A stretch of 46,319 nucleotides of DNA from Chromera velia. Its lineage: Eukaryota > Sar > Chromeraceae. Shown here in pieces: positions 1 to 11,261 of this stretch (within the stretch, counting starts at the first letter, position 1; every line of letters starts with the position of its first letter). Position numbers and translations under genes: made by a program. The stretch covers positions 1 to 46,319 of the forward strand of contig JAHBMJ010000503.1 in NCBI GenBank assembly GCA_018398765.1. The letters are read 5' to 3'. The notes beneath the pieces are model-generated. The model worked only from the letters and a program-made list of their open reading frames with translations, did not search any database and was not told the DNA's origin.

Positions 1-550
1 GAAACAGAGAAGGCGATCGAAGTTTGTAGTCAAGTGAGAGAGACGTGCCGTCTCAGGCCGTCGCTTTCAAATTTCGCGAAGCAACCAAGCCAAACAGTCT
101 CAGAACTTCATAGACGATGTGCTCTGGCGTATCTTTGATAGTTGTCTATTCCGGAGTGTCTGTAGGTGGCCGTATTGCACATATGCACGGCGCCATTTTC
201 GCCTACCTCCATGCCAGTTGCTTCTTCCTGTTTCACTCTTCTGTCTTCGGTCCATGAGAGATGGAGGTCGGGCTCGGAAAGAGGAGATCAGCAGTGTAGG
301 CACCCGGTATTTAAAGCATCAATTCGACAGAGCTTCGCCCGGCTCGCTGGCACAATGGGTGGGTTTCCTTGCTCCCTTCATTCCTAAGGCTTCCTTCCTT
401 CCTTTCTTTGAAATCGTTCCCTTCTTCCTTCCGTCCTTCCTTCTCTCTTTCTTCCTCTCCCTGTTTCCCACTCTCTTGGCCCTCTGTTGGTGTGTGTCTG
501 TGTTCCTCTCGCTCCGCATGTGTATGTGTGTATGTATATGTGTATGTGTA

Positions 551-1065
551 TCCCCCCCGATGATGACAGTGGTGTGCCTGTCATAGTCGGAGGGGGGCAC
601 GCAGACATATAGGCACTCAGGCAGGCACCGCCGAAGGAAAACAGGCCAGTGAGGCAGTCAGTCAGCCAGACAACCAGGCAGTGAGTCAGTCAGTCAGCCA
701 GACAACCAGGCAGTGAGTGACTCAGTCAGTCAGTCAGTCAGTCAGTCAGTCAGCCAGCCAGTCAGTCAACCAGTCAACTAGTTGAACAGTCAGTCAGTCA
801 GTCAGTCAGTCAGTCACTGAGTCAGTCAGTCAGTCAGCCGGTCAGTCAGTCAGTCAGTCAACCAATCACTCAGTCAGTCAGTCAGAATGTATGTGCGTAT
901 GTGGATGTATATGTGTATATATATCCCCCCCCGATGATGACAGTGGTGAGCCTACCACTGTCAGAGGGTGCACAGAAACATGTAGGCACCCAAGGACGTA
1001 CCAAGTCCGTCAGTCAGTCTGTGTCTATTTGTGTGTCACAGTGTGTCTATGTCTGAGTCTGTCTG

Positions 1066-1118
<53 letters not shown>

Positions 1119-1135
1119 ATGTGTGTGTGTGTGTA

Positions 1136-1176
<41 letters not shown>

Positions 1177-1735
1177 GTATGTGTATGTGTGTGTATGTGT
1201 GTGTATGCGCGTGTACGCGTACGCGTGCGTGTATGTATATATGTGTATGTGTATCCCCCCCAATGATGACAGTGGTGTGCCTGCCACAGTCAGAGGGGGG
1301 CACGCAGACATGTAGGCACTCAGGGAGGCACCGCCGAAGGAAAACAGGCCAGTGAGGCAGTCAGTCAGCCAGACAACCAGTCAGTCAGTCAGTCAGCCGG
1401 TCAGTCAGTCAGTCAGTCAACCAATCACTCAGTCAGTCAGTCAGAATGTATGTGCGTATGTGGATATATATATGTATATGTATCCCCCCCCGATGATGAC
1501 AGTGGTGAGCCTACCACTGTCAGAGGGTGCACAGAAACATGTAGACACCCAAGGATGTACCAAGTCCGTCAGTCAGTCTGTGTCTATTTGTGCGTGTGCA
1601 TGCGTGCGTGCGTGCGTGCGTGCGTGCGTGTGTATGTGTGTATGTGTGTGTGTGTGTATGTGTGTGTGTGTGTGTGTGTGCGTGCGTATGTGTGTGTGTG
1701 CTTTCTGCCCCCAGTCTCCCACTCCTTCCACTTGA
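551..1735. repeat. duplicated composite microsatellite block
   Basis: Two different segments each occur twice. The first has a C-run followed by GATGATGACAGTGGTGTGCC and then a stretch ending in tandem GTCA/CAGT repeats; it begins near 551 and again near 1255. The second has the C-run followed by GATGATGACAGTGGTGAGCC and a conserved stretch ending in CTGTGTCTATTTGTG; it begins near 924 and again near 1483. Between them lie (CAGT)n, (CT)n and (GT)n tracts. Long reading frames across the block are low-complexity translations and are not called genes. An A-B-A'-B' order suggests one segmental duplication with later slippage. Confidence 0.8.
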
Positions 1736-2165
1736 AAAGTTATGCCTGCATGTCTGCACATTTTCTTCCTTCTCTGTGCAGGTGAGTTGAGGCTGCATAG
1801 AGGTATAAGCAGTTGGGGTGTTTTGCAGCCTGAGGGAGAGTTGTCGACTTGACACAAGTGGGGGGGTTCAAGAGATACAGGATGGGTGGCTTTCTCCCCC
1901 TTCGTCTCATTTTCCCACTCAATCTGGTCCACGAGTCATGCCTGGATGTCTGTACATGTTTTTCCTTCTCCCTGCAGGTTTGTCGGCAGGGCCTAGGGGC
2001 GCAATTCAGTGACGGTCTTTTGTAGAGAAAATGGTTGGGTTTCTCGAGAGACAGAGAATAGGTGGTTTTTAAGCTCCGTCGGACCATCCTACTTCTTTTG
2101 GATAGAGAGTGGTGTGAGCATGTCTGCATGTTTGACTCCCTCATCTGCGGGTAGCACTTAAAAGT
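1736..2165. repeat. three diverged ~190 bp tandem copies
   Basis: A motif of the form GCCTGCATGTCTGCACA, followed by a pyrimidine-rich tract and CTGCAGG, is seen near 1743-1783, again near 1937-1978, and in a weaker form near 2116-2154. Each copy is followed by related sequence containing a G-run or GAGAGACAG-like stretch. The pyrimidine tract plus CAGG resembles a 3' splice site, so these could be duplicated intron-exon edges. I could not recognise any exon in them. Confidence 0.5.
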
Positions 2166-2169
2166 CCCG

Positions 2170-3416
2170 AATGAAAGTGAGGCTAGGATCACTAAGTAGA
2201 ACTACCTTCACTTTAAATCTAAAAAAGTAAATATTCATAACTTTTGAACCAAAAGGAATTAGAAGCTGAAATTAAGACAGTAAAGCTTTCTTACATACAC
2301 CTTTGATACTGCAAACAGGTTTTCCAATACTAGAAACAAAATGTGTTATGTGATGTTATTGCTATACAGATTGAAAGAGAGGCTAGGATCACTAAGTTTA
2401 GCACTACGTAGAACTACCTTTACTTCGAATCTGAAAAAGTAAATATTCATAACTTTTGAACCAAAAGGAATTAGAAGCTGAAATTGAGACAGTAAAGTGC
2501 TTTTACATGCACCTTTGATAGTCTAAACACGTTTTTCAATACTAGAAACAAAATGTGTTATATGATGTTATTGCTATGCAGAATGAAAGTGAGGCTAGGA
2601 TCACTAGGTACAACTAAACCGTACAAGTACCTTCACTTTGAATCTGAAAAAGTAAATATTGATAACTTTCGAACCAAAAAGAATTAGAAGCTGAAATTAA
2701 GACAATAAGGTTTTTTTACATACTGTAAACACGTTTTTAAATACTAAAAACAAAATGTGTTATATGATATTCAAGTTATTGTTATGTAGCATAAAAGTGA
2801 GGCTAGGATCACTAAGTACAAGTACCTTCACTTTGAATCTGAAAAAGTAAATATTCATAACTTTTAAAAAGAATTAGAAGCTAAAATTAAGACAGTAAGG
2901 CTTTCTTACATACATCTTTGATACTGCAAACAGGTTTCCCAATACTAGAAACAAAATGTGTTATATGATGTTATTGCTATATATTGCTACTAGTAGTATA
3001 CAGATTGAAAGAAACGCTGGGATCACTAGGTAAAACTACCTTTACTTTAAATCTGAAAAAGTAAATATTCATAACCTTTGAACCAAAAGGAATTAGAAGC
3101 TGAAATTAAGACAGTAAAGCGCTTTTACAAGCACCTTTAATAGTGCAAACAGGTTTTCCAATACTAGAAACAAAATGTGTTATGTGATGTTATTGCTATG
3201 CAGATTAAAAGAGAGGCTAGGATCACTAGGTACAACCACCTTCACTTTGAATCTGAAATAGTAAATATTCATATTAACTTTTGAACCAAAAGGAATTAGA
3301 AGCTGAAGTTAAGACAGTAAAGCTTTCTTACATATACTTTTGATACTGCAAACAGGTTTTCCAATACTAGAAACAAAATATGTTATATGATGTTTTTGCT
3401 ATGCAGATTAAAAGTG
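2170..3416. repeat. six-copy AT-rich satellite, 200-214 bp unit
   Basis: The marker GGCTAGGATCACTA or a close variant begins at about 2181, 2381, 2593, 2801, 3015 and 3215, so spacing is 200, 212, 208, 214 and 200 bp. Each unit also holds AAAGTAAATATTCATAAC, a GAATTAGAAGCTGAA box and a CAAAATGTGTTAT box in the same order. No open frame runs through a unit. The array ends close to 3416, directly beside the broken gag fragment, so array growth or insertion may have truncated that element. Confidence 0.9.
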
Positions 3417-3433
3417 ACTCTGTTCTCACACAC

Positions 3434-3658
3434 TCAAACCCAGTCCATATACTGTTCTATATTTCTATTGAAATTACCAATTGCTTTGACTGCTTTCGAA
3501 ACGGCAGAGGAACTGGTCGCAGATACTGTTGTGATTTGGTTTGAGAGGTTACCAATATGCTCATCTTAAAGCCTTAGTCTTGTTTTCTGTGCTTCAATGT
3601 GAGCTGCTTGACGCTGAGCCAATGCAGCCAACTGTTCGACAGAGAGTTGACCTTCCAT
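3434..3658 (-). pseudogene. gag N-terminal fragment of an LTR retroelement
   Basis: On the minus strand an ATG at 3658-3656 opens a glutamine- and alanine-rich frame (MEGQLSVEQLAALAQRQ...) of 30 codons. It meets TAA at 3568-3566 and continues in the same frame for 43 more codons to TGA at 3436-3434. The start lies about 30 bases downstream of a tRNA-primer-like site, which is where gag begins in LTR elements. Nothing downstream survives because the satellite array starts there. The assignment to gag rests on position and composition, not on a recognised domain. Confidence 0.5.
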
Positions 3659-3687
3659 TTTCCTGACAAGCCCACAACCTGGTCGAA

Positions 3688-3703
3688 CTAAGCTCTGGTG
3701 CCA
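3688..3703 (-). other. candidate primer-binding site
   Basis: On the minus strand this reads TGGCACCAGAGCTTAG. It resembles the TGGTATCAGAGC-type site that pairs with the 3' end of initiator Met tRNA in many LTR elements, and closely matches the site in the gypsy element at 45867-45878 (TGGCAGCAGAGC). It sits two bases downstream of a possible LTR edge ending in CACA and just upstream of the gag-like ATG. Confidence 0.5.
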
Positions 3704-3705
3704 CC

Positions 3706-5428
3706 TGTGATACATACACAGGGCTCATCATATTCACAACATCAGGATGGAAAGTCTGTCAATCTAGACATACGTCATCATTCTATCGTTCAATCAGTTG
3801 GTACCTGCGCTGTCAAACTGACTTCACGCATTACCCAAAAGGACACCTCGAACCCAGGGATTGATCTTATCAAACCCTGAATTTCAAAAAAAAACATCCT
3901 GGGTAATGGTTACCCAGCATGTGACGTCTCTTTATCATATGCTGGGTAACCCAGCATGTGATGCTGGGTTACCCAGGATGTGACATCAACCAACCCAGCA
4001 TATCAATTTCGATCGAACCTAGCATTCGCACTCAGATCGCTTCATGAATCGAAATTTCAAATCAGACACATGAAAGGAAATAGCACAAACCGACTGACCA
4101 GTAAAAGAAGATGCTCCTTCCACCAGCAAAACAAGGCCACACACTTTCCGTTTCAATTCGGAAACCGGCTTCAGCAACATCGACTCCAACACGCTTCTAC
4201 ATGCTTCCTACTGTTTGTGGCCTTGTTTTGCTGGTAGAAGGAGTATCGTCTTTTACTGGTCAGTCGGTTTGTGCTATTTTGTTTTATGTGTCTGATTTGA
4301 AATTTCAATTCATGAAGCGATCTGAGTCACTGTGCGAATGCTGGGTTCGATCAAAATCGATATGCTGGGTTGGTTGATATCACATCCTGGGTAACCCAGC
4401 ATCATATGCTGGGTTACCCAGCATATGACAAATAGATGTCACATGCTGGGTTACCCAGGATGTTTTTTATTAAAACTCAGGGTTTGATAAGACCAAACCC
4501 AGGGTCTATATGTACTTTCAGAGAACGCGTGAATTTGCTGCAATTTAGAAGTGAAAAGTAGAGTCTCACCTCTCTTGAGATTCCTTTTGTGGAATCCTAT
4601 AGGCCCTCCCGTGTCGATCCTCTAGCCTATCTAGAGGACTCCTCAAACTGCTATACTCCCGAATTCCTGGCCCTCTCCTATTAGAGGACCACAGCGAATA
4701 CGTCTCCGTGACGTACTCGTCTAGACCGATACAGATAATCAGAAATAAATACCTGATCAGTCTCTTTACCAGACAGAAAATCTATGAACCCTGCTGGTGG
4801 CCTCGTGCATTACTTAGAGCATAAAAGAACCACAGAAACACATAGGGTTACCGTACAGTACAGATCCTACACATGAAGTTCTGTCAGTCCCTAGGTCGCG
4901 TCTCTCATTCAGATGGACGGTAACCGCTGTGCACGTCTGTCTGACTGTCTGGAAATTAATTCGGGACCGGAATTAATTCTGAAGCCTCCGATGGCATAAC
5001 CACACCATCGGCCTATTTAAATCCTATATGAAGCCTCGGAGCACACACCACCATGGTGAGTGCCTCGGGTGTATCTCTTATGCCAAAGTGCATGCAGGCC
5101 ATACCATAGAACTCATAACATGTACACCTCTGTCACAGGTGCCCCACTACCCCATGTGGACGGGCCGCTGCGTGCACATCGCTCCTTTTTCTAGCTCGGG
5201 GCGAAGGGATGAATGGAAATGCCGGGACCGGAATTTACCCTCCGCGAATCCGACCAGGAACGGGATCATCGTTTTCTTTCACATTAGATGTGACATCTAA
5301 TTCCAGTTGCTCTGGCTGAGACACGCGCTCTTTTCTGATACGGTCCTAGAAAGCATGCAAGGATCATGCAAAGTGTTTACTTGCACTCACACCGTGCAGT
5401 CTCATACATAATCTATATTTCCGTCACA
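3706..5428 (-). mobile_element. possible solo/5' LTR carrying a nested transposon
   Basis: If the primer site at 3688-3703 is real, an LTR should start at 3706 on the plus strand. The sequence there begins TGTGA, and the matching inverted end TCACA occurs at 5424-5428, giving an LTR of about 1.08 kb once the 636 bp transposon and its target duplication are removed. TCACA-like ends also occur elsewhere (near 5136-5140), so the outer edge is uncertain. No second LTR copy is present in this window for comparison. No gene is seen in 4505-5428. Confidence 0.3.
3860..4495. mobile_element. fold-back (MULE-like) DNA transposon, non-autonomous
   Basis: Two arms of about 279 bp (3865-4143 and 4215-4492) are near-perfect inverted repeats around a loop of about 71 bp. 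The outer ends share TCTTATCAAACCCTGA. Each arm carries several smaller palindromes built on TGCTGGGTAACCCAGCA. The 9-mer AACCCAGGG occurs immediately outside both ends (3851-3859 and 4496-4504), which fits a 9 bp target duplication. Long terminal inverted repeats with 9-11 bp duplications are typical of Mutator-like elements. No transposase frame is present, so it would depend on a helper. High arm identity suggests a fairly recent insertion or gene conversion between the arms. Confidence 0.8.
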
Positions 5429-5454
5429 GGCGGCCAGCCTTTGCGGCCTGTGTA

Positions 5455-5700
5455 TACATGGGCAGGGGGGGGACCCCCCTTAGAGGGTAGAGGGAAAAAG
5501 CCTCCATGGAAGGACCCCCCCTTTGAGGGCGGAGGGAAAAAGCCTTCATGAAGGTGATCGCCCCTTCCGGGGGCGGGGGCTAGAGGGTGGAGGGAAACGT
5601 TTGAAAGGGGGGTACCCCCCCTCCTAAATAAGGGGAGAGTGGAGGGGCCAAAAGCCCCTGAGGGGACCCCACCCCCCCTTTTTTCAGAGTCACCTCCGGG
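5455..5700. repeat. GC-rich degenerate short tandem repeats
   Basis: Runs of G and C alternate with repeats of GGAGGGAAAAAGCCTYCATG at about 50 bp spacing, first at 5490-5510 and again near 5530-5550, then weaker copies. Related C-rich/GGGAAAAAA motifs recur near 6009, 6146 and 6227. No coding frame is convincing. Confidence 0.5.
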
Positions 5701-7236
5701 GTGATACATGCGATGATCGGAGACGGCCCAACAAGCATGCAGAGAATTGTAGAGACACGCCGACTACAAGAATGGAGGCTGTGTGCGGGTGAGGCCCCGC
5801 GGGTGTGGGCCGGCCGGTCCGCGCGCCCTAGCTAGCTTGCATGCATATATGATATTGACGCTCAACTCTTGGATACTTTTGTATGCATGGATCTGACGTA
5901 AGCAAGCTTGCGAACGGCCTCGCGGAAAGCAAGAAAAATAAGAACTGCATGATTAATACACGCCGTCCAGCTGACCGGGCAGTCGCGCTGACCCCCCCGG
6001 CCCCTCCCCCGCGGGAAAAAAATGATGATGATATTGAGCTCACCGCCTAGTCTTAGGGGCGACGGCATAGGTTCAATCCCTAGAAGCGTAAACCTAAGGC
6101 AAAGCCTGCGTTCAATTCCTAGGTCAAGGAACCACGGCCACGACCCGCGAGAAAAAATTGATTGATTGAGGTTTTTGTTATGCATGCCGCGTCCCCGTGT
6201 ATGAGGGGCGGATCTAGCCTAGTCTGCCCGCGGGAAAAAAACATGCGCGCAGCGCTTTTCGCCGCAGAAATCCCCCCCCCCGCGGCCGGGGAAAAAGCCC
6301 GGGGGCAAGCCCCATCTGACGCACGCATGGCGCAAATTCAGCCTTTCGGGGCCGCGAAAGACAGCGTGCATATCTGGGCTGGGGTATTTCTGTTTTGTAA
6401 GTGCCCCCCGCTTCGCTTTCCGGGGCCATACGGTCGAATGAATCGCCATATGAAGTTCCGCATATTTCCGCACCATTGTTTGGGACAGTGATTCGAGGGA
6501 AGTGTACGAGGATCAATTGCTAGAACCCAGCTCCCAAAGAATCTGACTCCAAGACCGGAAAGCAAATTTGGAACCAGGAAAGCCTCAAATTCCAACAACG
6601 ACGGTTGATCGTTTGGCTATCCTTCCCGTCTCTTCTACAGTCACTCCATTTAAATGCAAATTCAGTGAAGGAGGAATCTCGGTAGGGCAGCCAAGCTCTT
6701 TGTTTGAGCACAGTAGTGCATGAAGCTGCCGTTTGTGACGAGAATCAGTTTCTTAGTGCCTATCCACAGGCTGTCGTTGCCTCGCGATCATCGTAGAAGG
6801 AGCAGCAGAGGAATTCCTTTATTAATATAACAGTTTGAAACTGTTGTAGCCCTTGATCATGACACTCGGCATCTATGTCTGCGAGTGTGTGGGGGGGGGG
6901 GACCATCGGCCTCACTGCACAGTCCAAGGTTGGTTGTCTGCACACATGCATGCCGCTCGGGACTCGCCTTCGTGCGTACGTTGTCGTTCTGCTCAGTCAG
7001 CCGTCTACATTCACTGTGTAGAGAAGAAAGAGACAGATGTGTGTTTGCTCTTCCTGAATGCCGCCCTCTCTTCTTCACACCTCTTCCATATTACCATGAC
7101 CTGAAATGTAACCCGATGGTGTTAAGGTATCGCTACCCTGCGTCCGGTCCTGCTGCTGCTGCAGGCAAGTGCGCTCTGAGACTCCCCCCTCGCCTGTGGG
7201 CTCGCCCTGCATGATGATTTGCATCTTCTCTGACAG
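5701..7236. other. unassigned region upstream of the aquaporin exon
   Basis: No recognisable domain was found on either strand. Two sequences resembling a Pol III B box (GGTTCAATCCC near 6069 and GTTCAATTCC near 6111) are present without a matching tRNA fold. If the aquaporin has N-terminal exons encoding its first two membrane helices, they should lie here, but none was identified. Confidence 0.4.
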
Positions 7237-7728
7237 TCGGCCCCGTCTCTGGAGGTCACTTCAACCCGGCAGTCTCTCTGCATGGGCGTGCGTCTGTCGG
7301 GCAGGGGCAAGATCTCCACAGATAAGGCGCTTCTGTACACGGTCGCCCAGATAGTCGGCAGCTTCCTGGGTGCGTGTGTTGCTGCTTATCTAACGAAGGG
7401 CCAGACGATCCTGCCGGGCCCCGGACAGGGCTACGAGATGGGTCACGTGATCATTGCCGAATTCTTCTTCTCTGCCTTTCTCGTGTACACAGTGCTGAAC
7501 GTGGCGACCACAAGCAAACAGTCAGGCAACGACTACTTCGGCCTTGCCATTGGGAGCGTGGTGGTGGTCGGGGCTGTCTCTGTTGGAGGCATCAGTGGGT
7601 GCTGTCTGAACCCTGCTGTGTCTACTGGGCTGGGCCTCGCACACATGACCTTTGCGTTGGCCACGGGCGCCTCGGTGGAGTGGGCTGTGTTGTGCACAAA
7701 CCTGCTGACGTACTTCACGATTCCCCTT

Positions 7729-7846
7729 GCAGGTTGGTCGTAGAAGAATTAATGCGTTTACTTTCATACAGAATTACTTTCATACAGACCTGAAAAAGAA
7801 TTCTGTATGAAAGTAAACGAGCAGGTTGGTCGTAGAAGAATTAATG
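7729..7846. repeat. palindrome flanked by 26 bp direct repeats at the intron donor
   Basis: The 26 bp sequence beginning GCAGGTTGGTCGTAG occurs at 7729-7754 and again, identical, at 7821-7846. Between them lies a perfect 21 bp inverted repeat (7755-7775 and 7799-7819; CGTTTACTTTCATACAG...) with a 23 bp loop. The loop itself contains a third copy of ACTTTCATACAG. The first direct repeat spans the aquaporin exon-intron junction, so the insertion duplicated the AG|GTTGGT donor. It may be a tiny transposon-like insertion or a template-switch product. Confidence 0.85.
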
Positions 7847-8120
7847 GGGGAGGAGAATTTAGAAGACGGGGCGGGGACGAGGGGGGGCACAGGGGCATTC
7901 TGGAAACGCTAGCGCACAGTAGTCCCACAAGGGAGCTGAAATCGTATCTTCAACCTATGATGCACTCTTGTGCTCCCTTCTGTCATGACTTTGCTGTCAT
8001 GCATAGACCCGCTATTTTACGACCCCTCCTTCGATCTGTCTGTCTGTCTGGATGTCTCTTCGTTTGTTTCGATATCTGAAGGCGCCTTTCTTCATCCGCA
8101 TGTTTGTGGTCGAGTGTCCT

Positions 8121-8208
8121 TGAATGAATGCATGAATGGATGAATGAATGGATGGATGGACGGATGGATGGATGGAGGAATTAATGAATGAATGGATGAA
8201 TGAATGAT
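8121..8208. repeat. tetranucleotide microsatellite (GAAT/GGAT)n
   Basis: Interrupted tandem GAAT and GGAT units inside the last aquaporin intron. Confidence 0.9.
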
Positions 8209-8787
8209 TAAAGAAAGAAAAAGTTCGGACTGGTCAAAGAAGAAGCAAAAGAAGTCGCAGGATGGCTTCATGTGACAGTCAGGATTCGTTTTTGTTTTTA
8301 TTTCTCCCGTCGGTCCTCTCCTCTTTGTTTCTCACTGCCCTGCTCTCAGCGAGGCGGTCTGCCGGCCTCCTCGTGTACCTCCACTGCACGGATTATTCGT
8401 CAAATTAAGTCGATCGATCTCCATCAACCATCAAACACCCCACAGCTAGAGCGCATAGAGACGCACCATGCAAACTGATGAAAGAAAGCTGTATGCCCGA
8501 AGAGAGTGTATAAGTAAATGTCAGGCAGTCTGCCTGTCCGCCCGCGTGATTTAATCTCCCTCACCTTCACTCCCTCTACATAGCTGTCTCCCTTTCTCGC
8601 CTCCCCCCAAAGGATTTCTTTGCCCCATGCAGGGGCTGTTCGTGACCACGCAGAAATCATTTGACCACTCTTAATTCGCCTTAATTTTCCCCTCTTTTAT
8701 GTGCATGCAGGGGCCGTCCTGGCTGTGTTCCTCTTCCGTTTCGCACGGGAGGATGAGAAGAGCGGATTGTACGTCCAACTTGAATGA

Positions 8788-10395
8788 GAGCACATCTGGG
8801 TCTCCTTTTCAAATGCTCATAATTCGGCTGTCACATCAGGCTTCAAGGATGCGGCAAACTACTGCAAACCGTCTTAGACCTCAATTCTGCCCCTGCAGGC
8901 TCCGCATTTCTTTTTTTTCTACCCTTAGTTTGCCTTTGATTTCATTAATTTTTACAGACTCGATTAAATTTGATCAAAATTAAAACTCCAAATCAGTATT
9001 GAATTTGATGATACTTAAAGAAAGCTATATAACATATAAAAACAGAGTGTCTCCCTTTCATAGAACAAATTCTGTTTTAATTATTTGTCTTTATTGATCT
9101 AAATTATTACCACCATGATCGGTACTCGATCATTCATTATTACAACTTTCTATGATGATATGTATTAATAAGAGCCCATGGGGCCAGCTTCCCATACATA
9201 TAATCCTGCAGTGGGTATATATGTGAAGGGAGGCTTAAAGGCCATATACTACTACTAAACTTAAAAAACTATTTGTGTGATTTTGTGTGTCCTATTACGT
9301 AGCAATGCTAAAAATCACAAATATAAACACTCCTATAATTTACTGTATAAACTGTCATCATTAATTGTTATGTCATTTATTTTAGAGTATTAAATTAAAT
9401 AGGGCTTTTAAGCTTTTTAATGTTTTTAAAAACATGACTAGCTTTTTTTTTTTATATCTATTTATGTCTACTTTTTTTAAATAAAACTGACTCTGGATAT
9501 TTTAAATTATATATATTTATATATATTAACATCCAAGCTCAGTACTAGGCTGCACTTGTTTATCCGGTTTCAGGGCTAAGGCTTGCTCTAGAGTAGCCTC
9601 AGTACCAATAATGTAGTCAGAGCCTAGAATCAAAGCAGATAAAAAAAAAAGAAAACTCAATCAAAAAATCCGTTTCTTCCATACCCTAGGGGGGGAAACC
9701 GCATTTAAGATCCGTTCCTAGCATGTCCGCCTCTCTCTTACTCTTCCTTCCATCTACGCACCGTTACAACACCCCTAGCTACATTGCATCACGCTAAGTT
9801 CTAGTCGTATAGACAATTTTCAAGTGTCTTGTGTTTCTCTGTTTCGCAACCGCCGATCAGACTCTACGCGGGCCCGCTCTTGCTTGACACTTTCCGTAGC
9901 GGATGGCTGCAAATCAACAAGTCGAGAAAACAAGCACTAGAAAGACAGTACAGCAATACTTGCACACAATGAATGAACATAAATGGCGGTATGCAATCGA
10001 GGACATTTGTGGTCATCCGTCCGTTGATCACAGAACAAAAAAATGATATGGAGGGTCGCAACCACTTACAGGACAAGGATGTGGCATGAAGCGAGAGCCT
10101 GAAAATAACGAGAACTTTGCGAAACCAGAGCGCAACAGGGAGGGAAAAAACGCAACCGACACATGCAGCGACTGGAGACGGTTGCGTGCACAAGAACAGG
10201 CACACACATACAAACATGCAAACACAGACGCACGCACACACGCAAAGAGGGGGGGGGAGGGAGAAAGCGTGAACACGCAGAGCGAAATTGAAAAAGGAAG
10301 ATTGACACGCACACACACAGAGGGAACGACATCAGGAGGGACAGAGAGGAATGAGAGAAGCAAGCAAGAAGGTGGGTGCATAGGAAAGCAGGCAT
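8788..10395. other. gene-free region with AT-rich core
   Basis: From about 8900 to 9540 the sequence is strongly AT-rich, with A and T runs and no coding potential. From 9560 to 10395 composition returns to average and contains CA-rich low-complexity DNA. I see no domain on either strand. Spaced C/T-rich runs in the minus strand give spurious frames. Confidence 0.5.
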
Positions 10396-10398
10396 GAC

Positions 10399-10508
<110 letters not shown>

Positions 10509-11261
10509 TAAACACACATGCAGAGGAAAGAAAGAACGGGACAGAAACGTCTCGATCAGGCGACACAAAATTTACGGAGGACCAACTTCTCTTCTCCTTC
10601 CTGTCTGCTGACAGACAACGAAGATGGCCTTAAGAAGAAGTGGATGAATAGACAGATGGATGTTGATCGAGGACGGTAAATAAGTGAGTACAGGCAAAAT
10701 AATTTAAACTGACTGGAGGATGACAAGGATTGATCGGAACATTGAGTTTGGAATTCTCTCCAGGAGTCTCCCACTGTCCCTGCACTTCGTCCCTCTCTCA
10801 AACTTCACACTGCTGCGCTCCTCTTTGAACGTCGCCTCATGCAGCTCGCTGTAACTGCAATTTCAGTCGACGCACATGATATGCATGAAGCTTCACCTAG
10901 CTTGCTTTGATCATTCCAAGAAAAAGACAGACACTGAAAAATCACGACAATGCCATCGGACCGTCCTTTATTGTGCAGTGTATTCGACATTTTCCTGAGC
11001 AAACTTGCAAAAAGAACGGCTGATTCTGCAGCCTCAGCCTGATCGATCGATCGACCAAATCCCTCCTCAGGGCACTTTGTGTATTGCAACGCGTGACGGC
11101 TTTCTTCTCGTCATGCAGAGGACTGACTGAATGCAGTGTCAGATGTATATGTAATGTAACCTGGAAGGCTTCGCATAGATGTATACTCAAACAAGCATGC
11201 ACAATGTCCCTCACACGCACAGACACCAAGGGGGGGCGTTGGGAAAGAATGGCAGGGTCAC

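Larger units (their letters stand above)
7237..8787 (+). pseudogene. aquaporin (MIP family), partial and frameshifted
   Basis: Major intrinsic proteins form water or glycerol channels with six membrane helices and two NPA half-helices. Exon 7237-7732 follows a CTGACAG acceptor and encodes VSGGHFNPAVSL, the first NPA box (codons 7263-7271). After this the frame must shift, because one extra base at 7281 separates it from the frame starting ATG at 7282. That frame continues through three hydrophobic segments and GGISGCCLNPAVSTG, the second NPA box (7609-7617), to IPLAG. The last exon, about 8709-8787, joins in matching phase as GAVLAVFLFRFAREDEKSG and ends VQLE plus TGA at 8785-8787. No exon for helices 1-2 was found upstream. 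Either the gene is a pseudogene or 7281 is a sequence error. Intron 7733-8708 is GT-AG. Confidence 0.8.

Noticed and set aside
891-1785. Several long Cys/Val-rich frames on both strands
   Set aside because: They are translations of (GT)n, (CT)n and (CAGT)n repeats and exist in all frames.
6040-6125. tRNA gene or tRNA-derived SINE
   Set aside because: Two B-box-like sequences and one near-T-arm exist, but no acceptor or anticodon stem can be folded and no A box is placed correctly.
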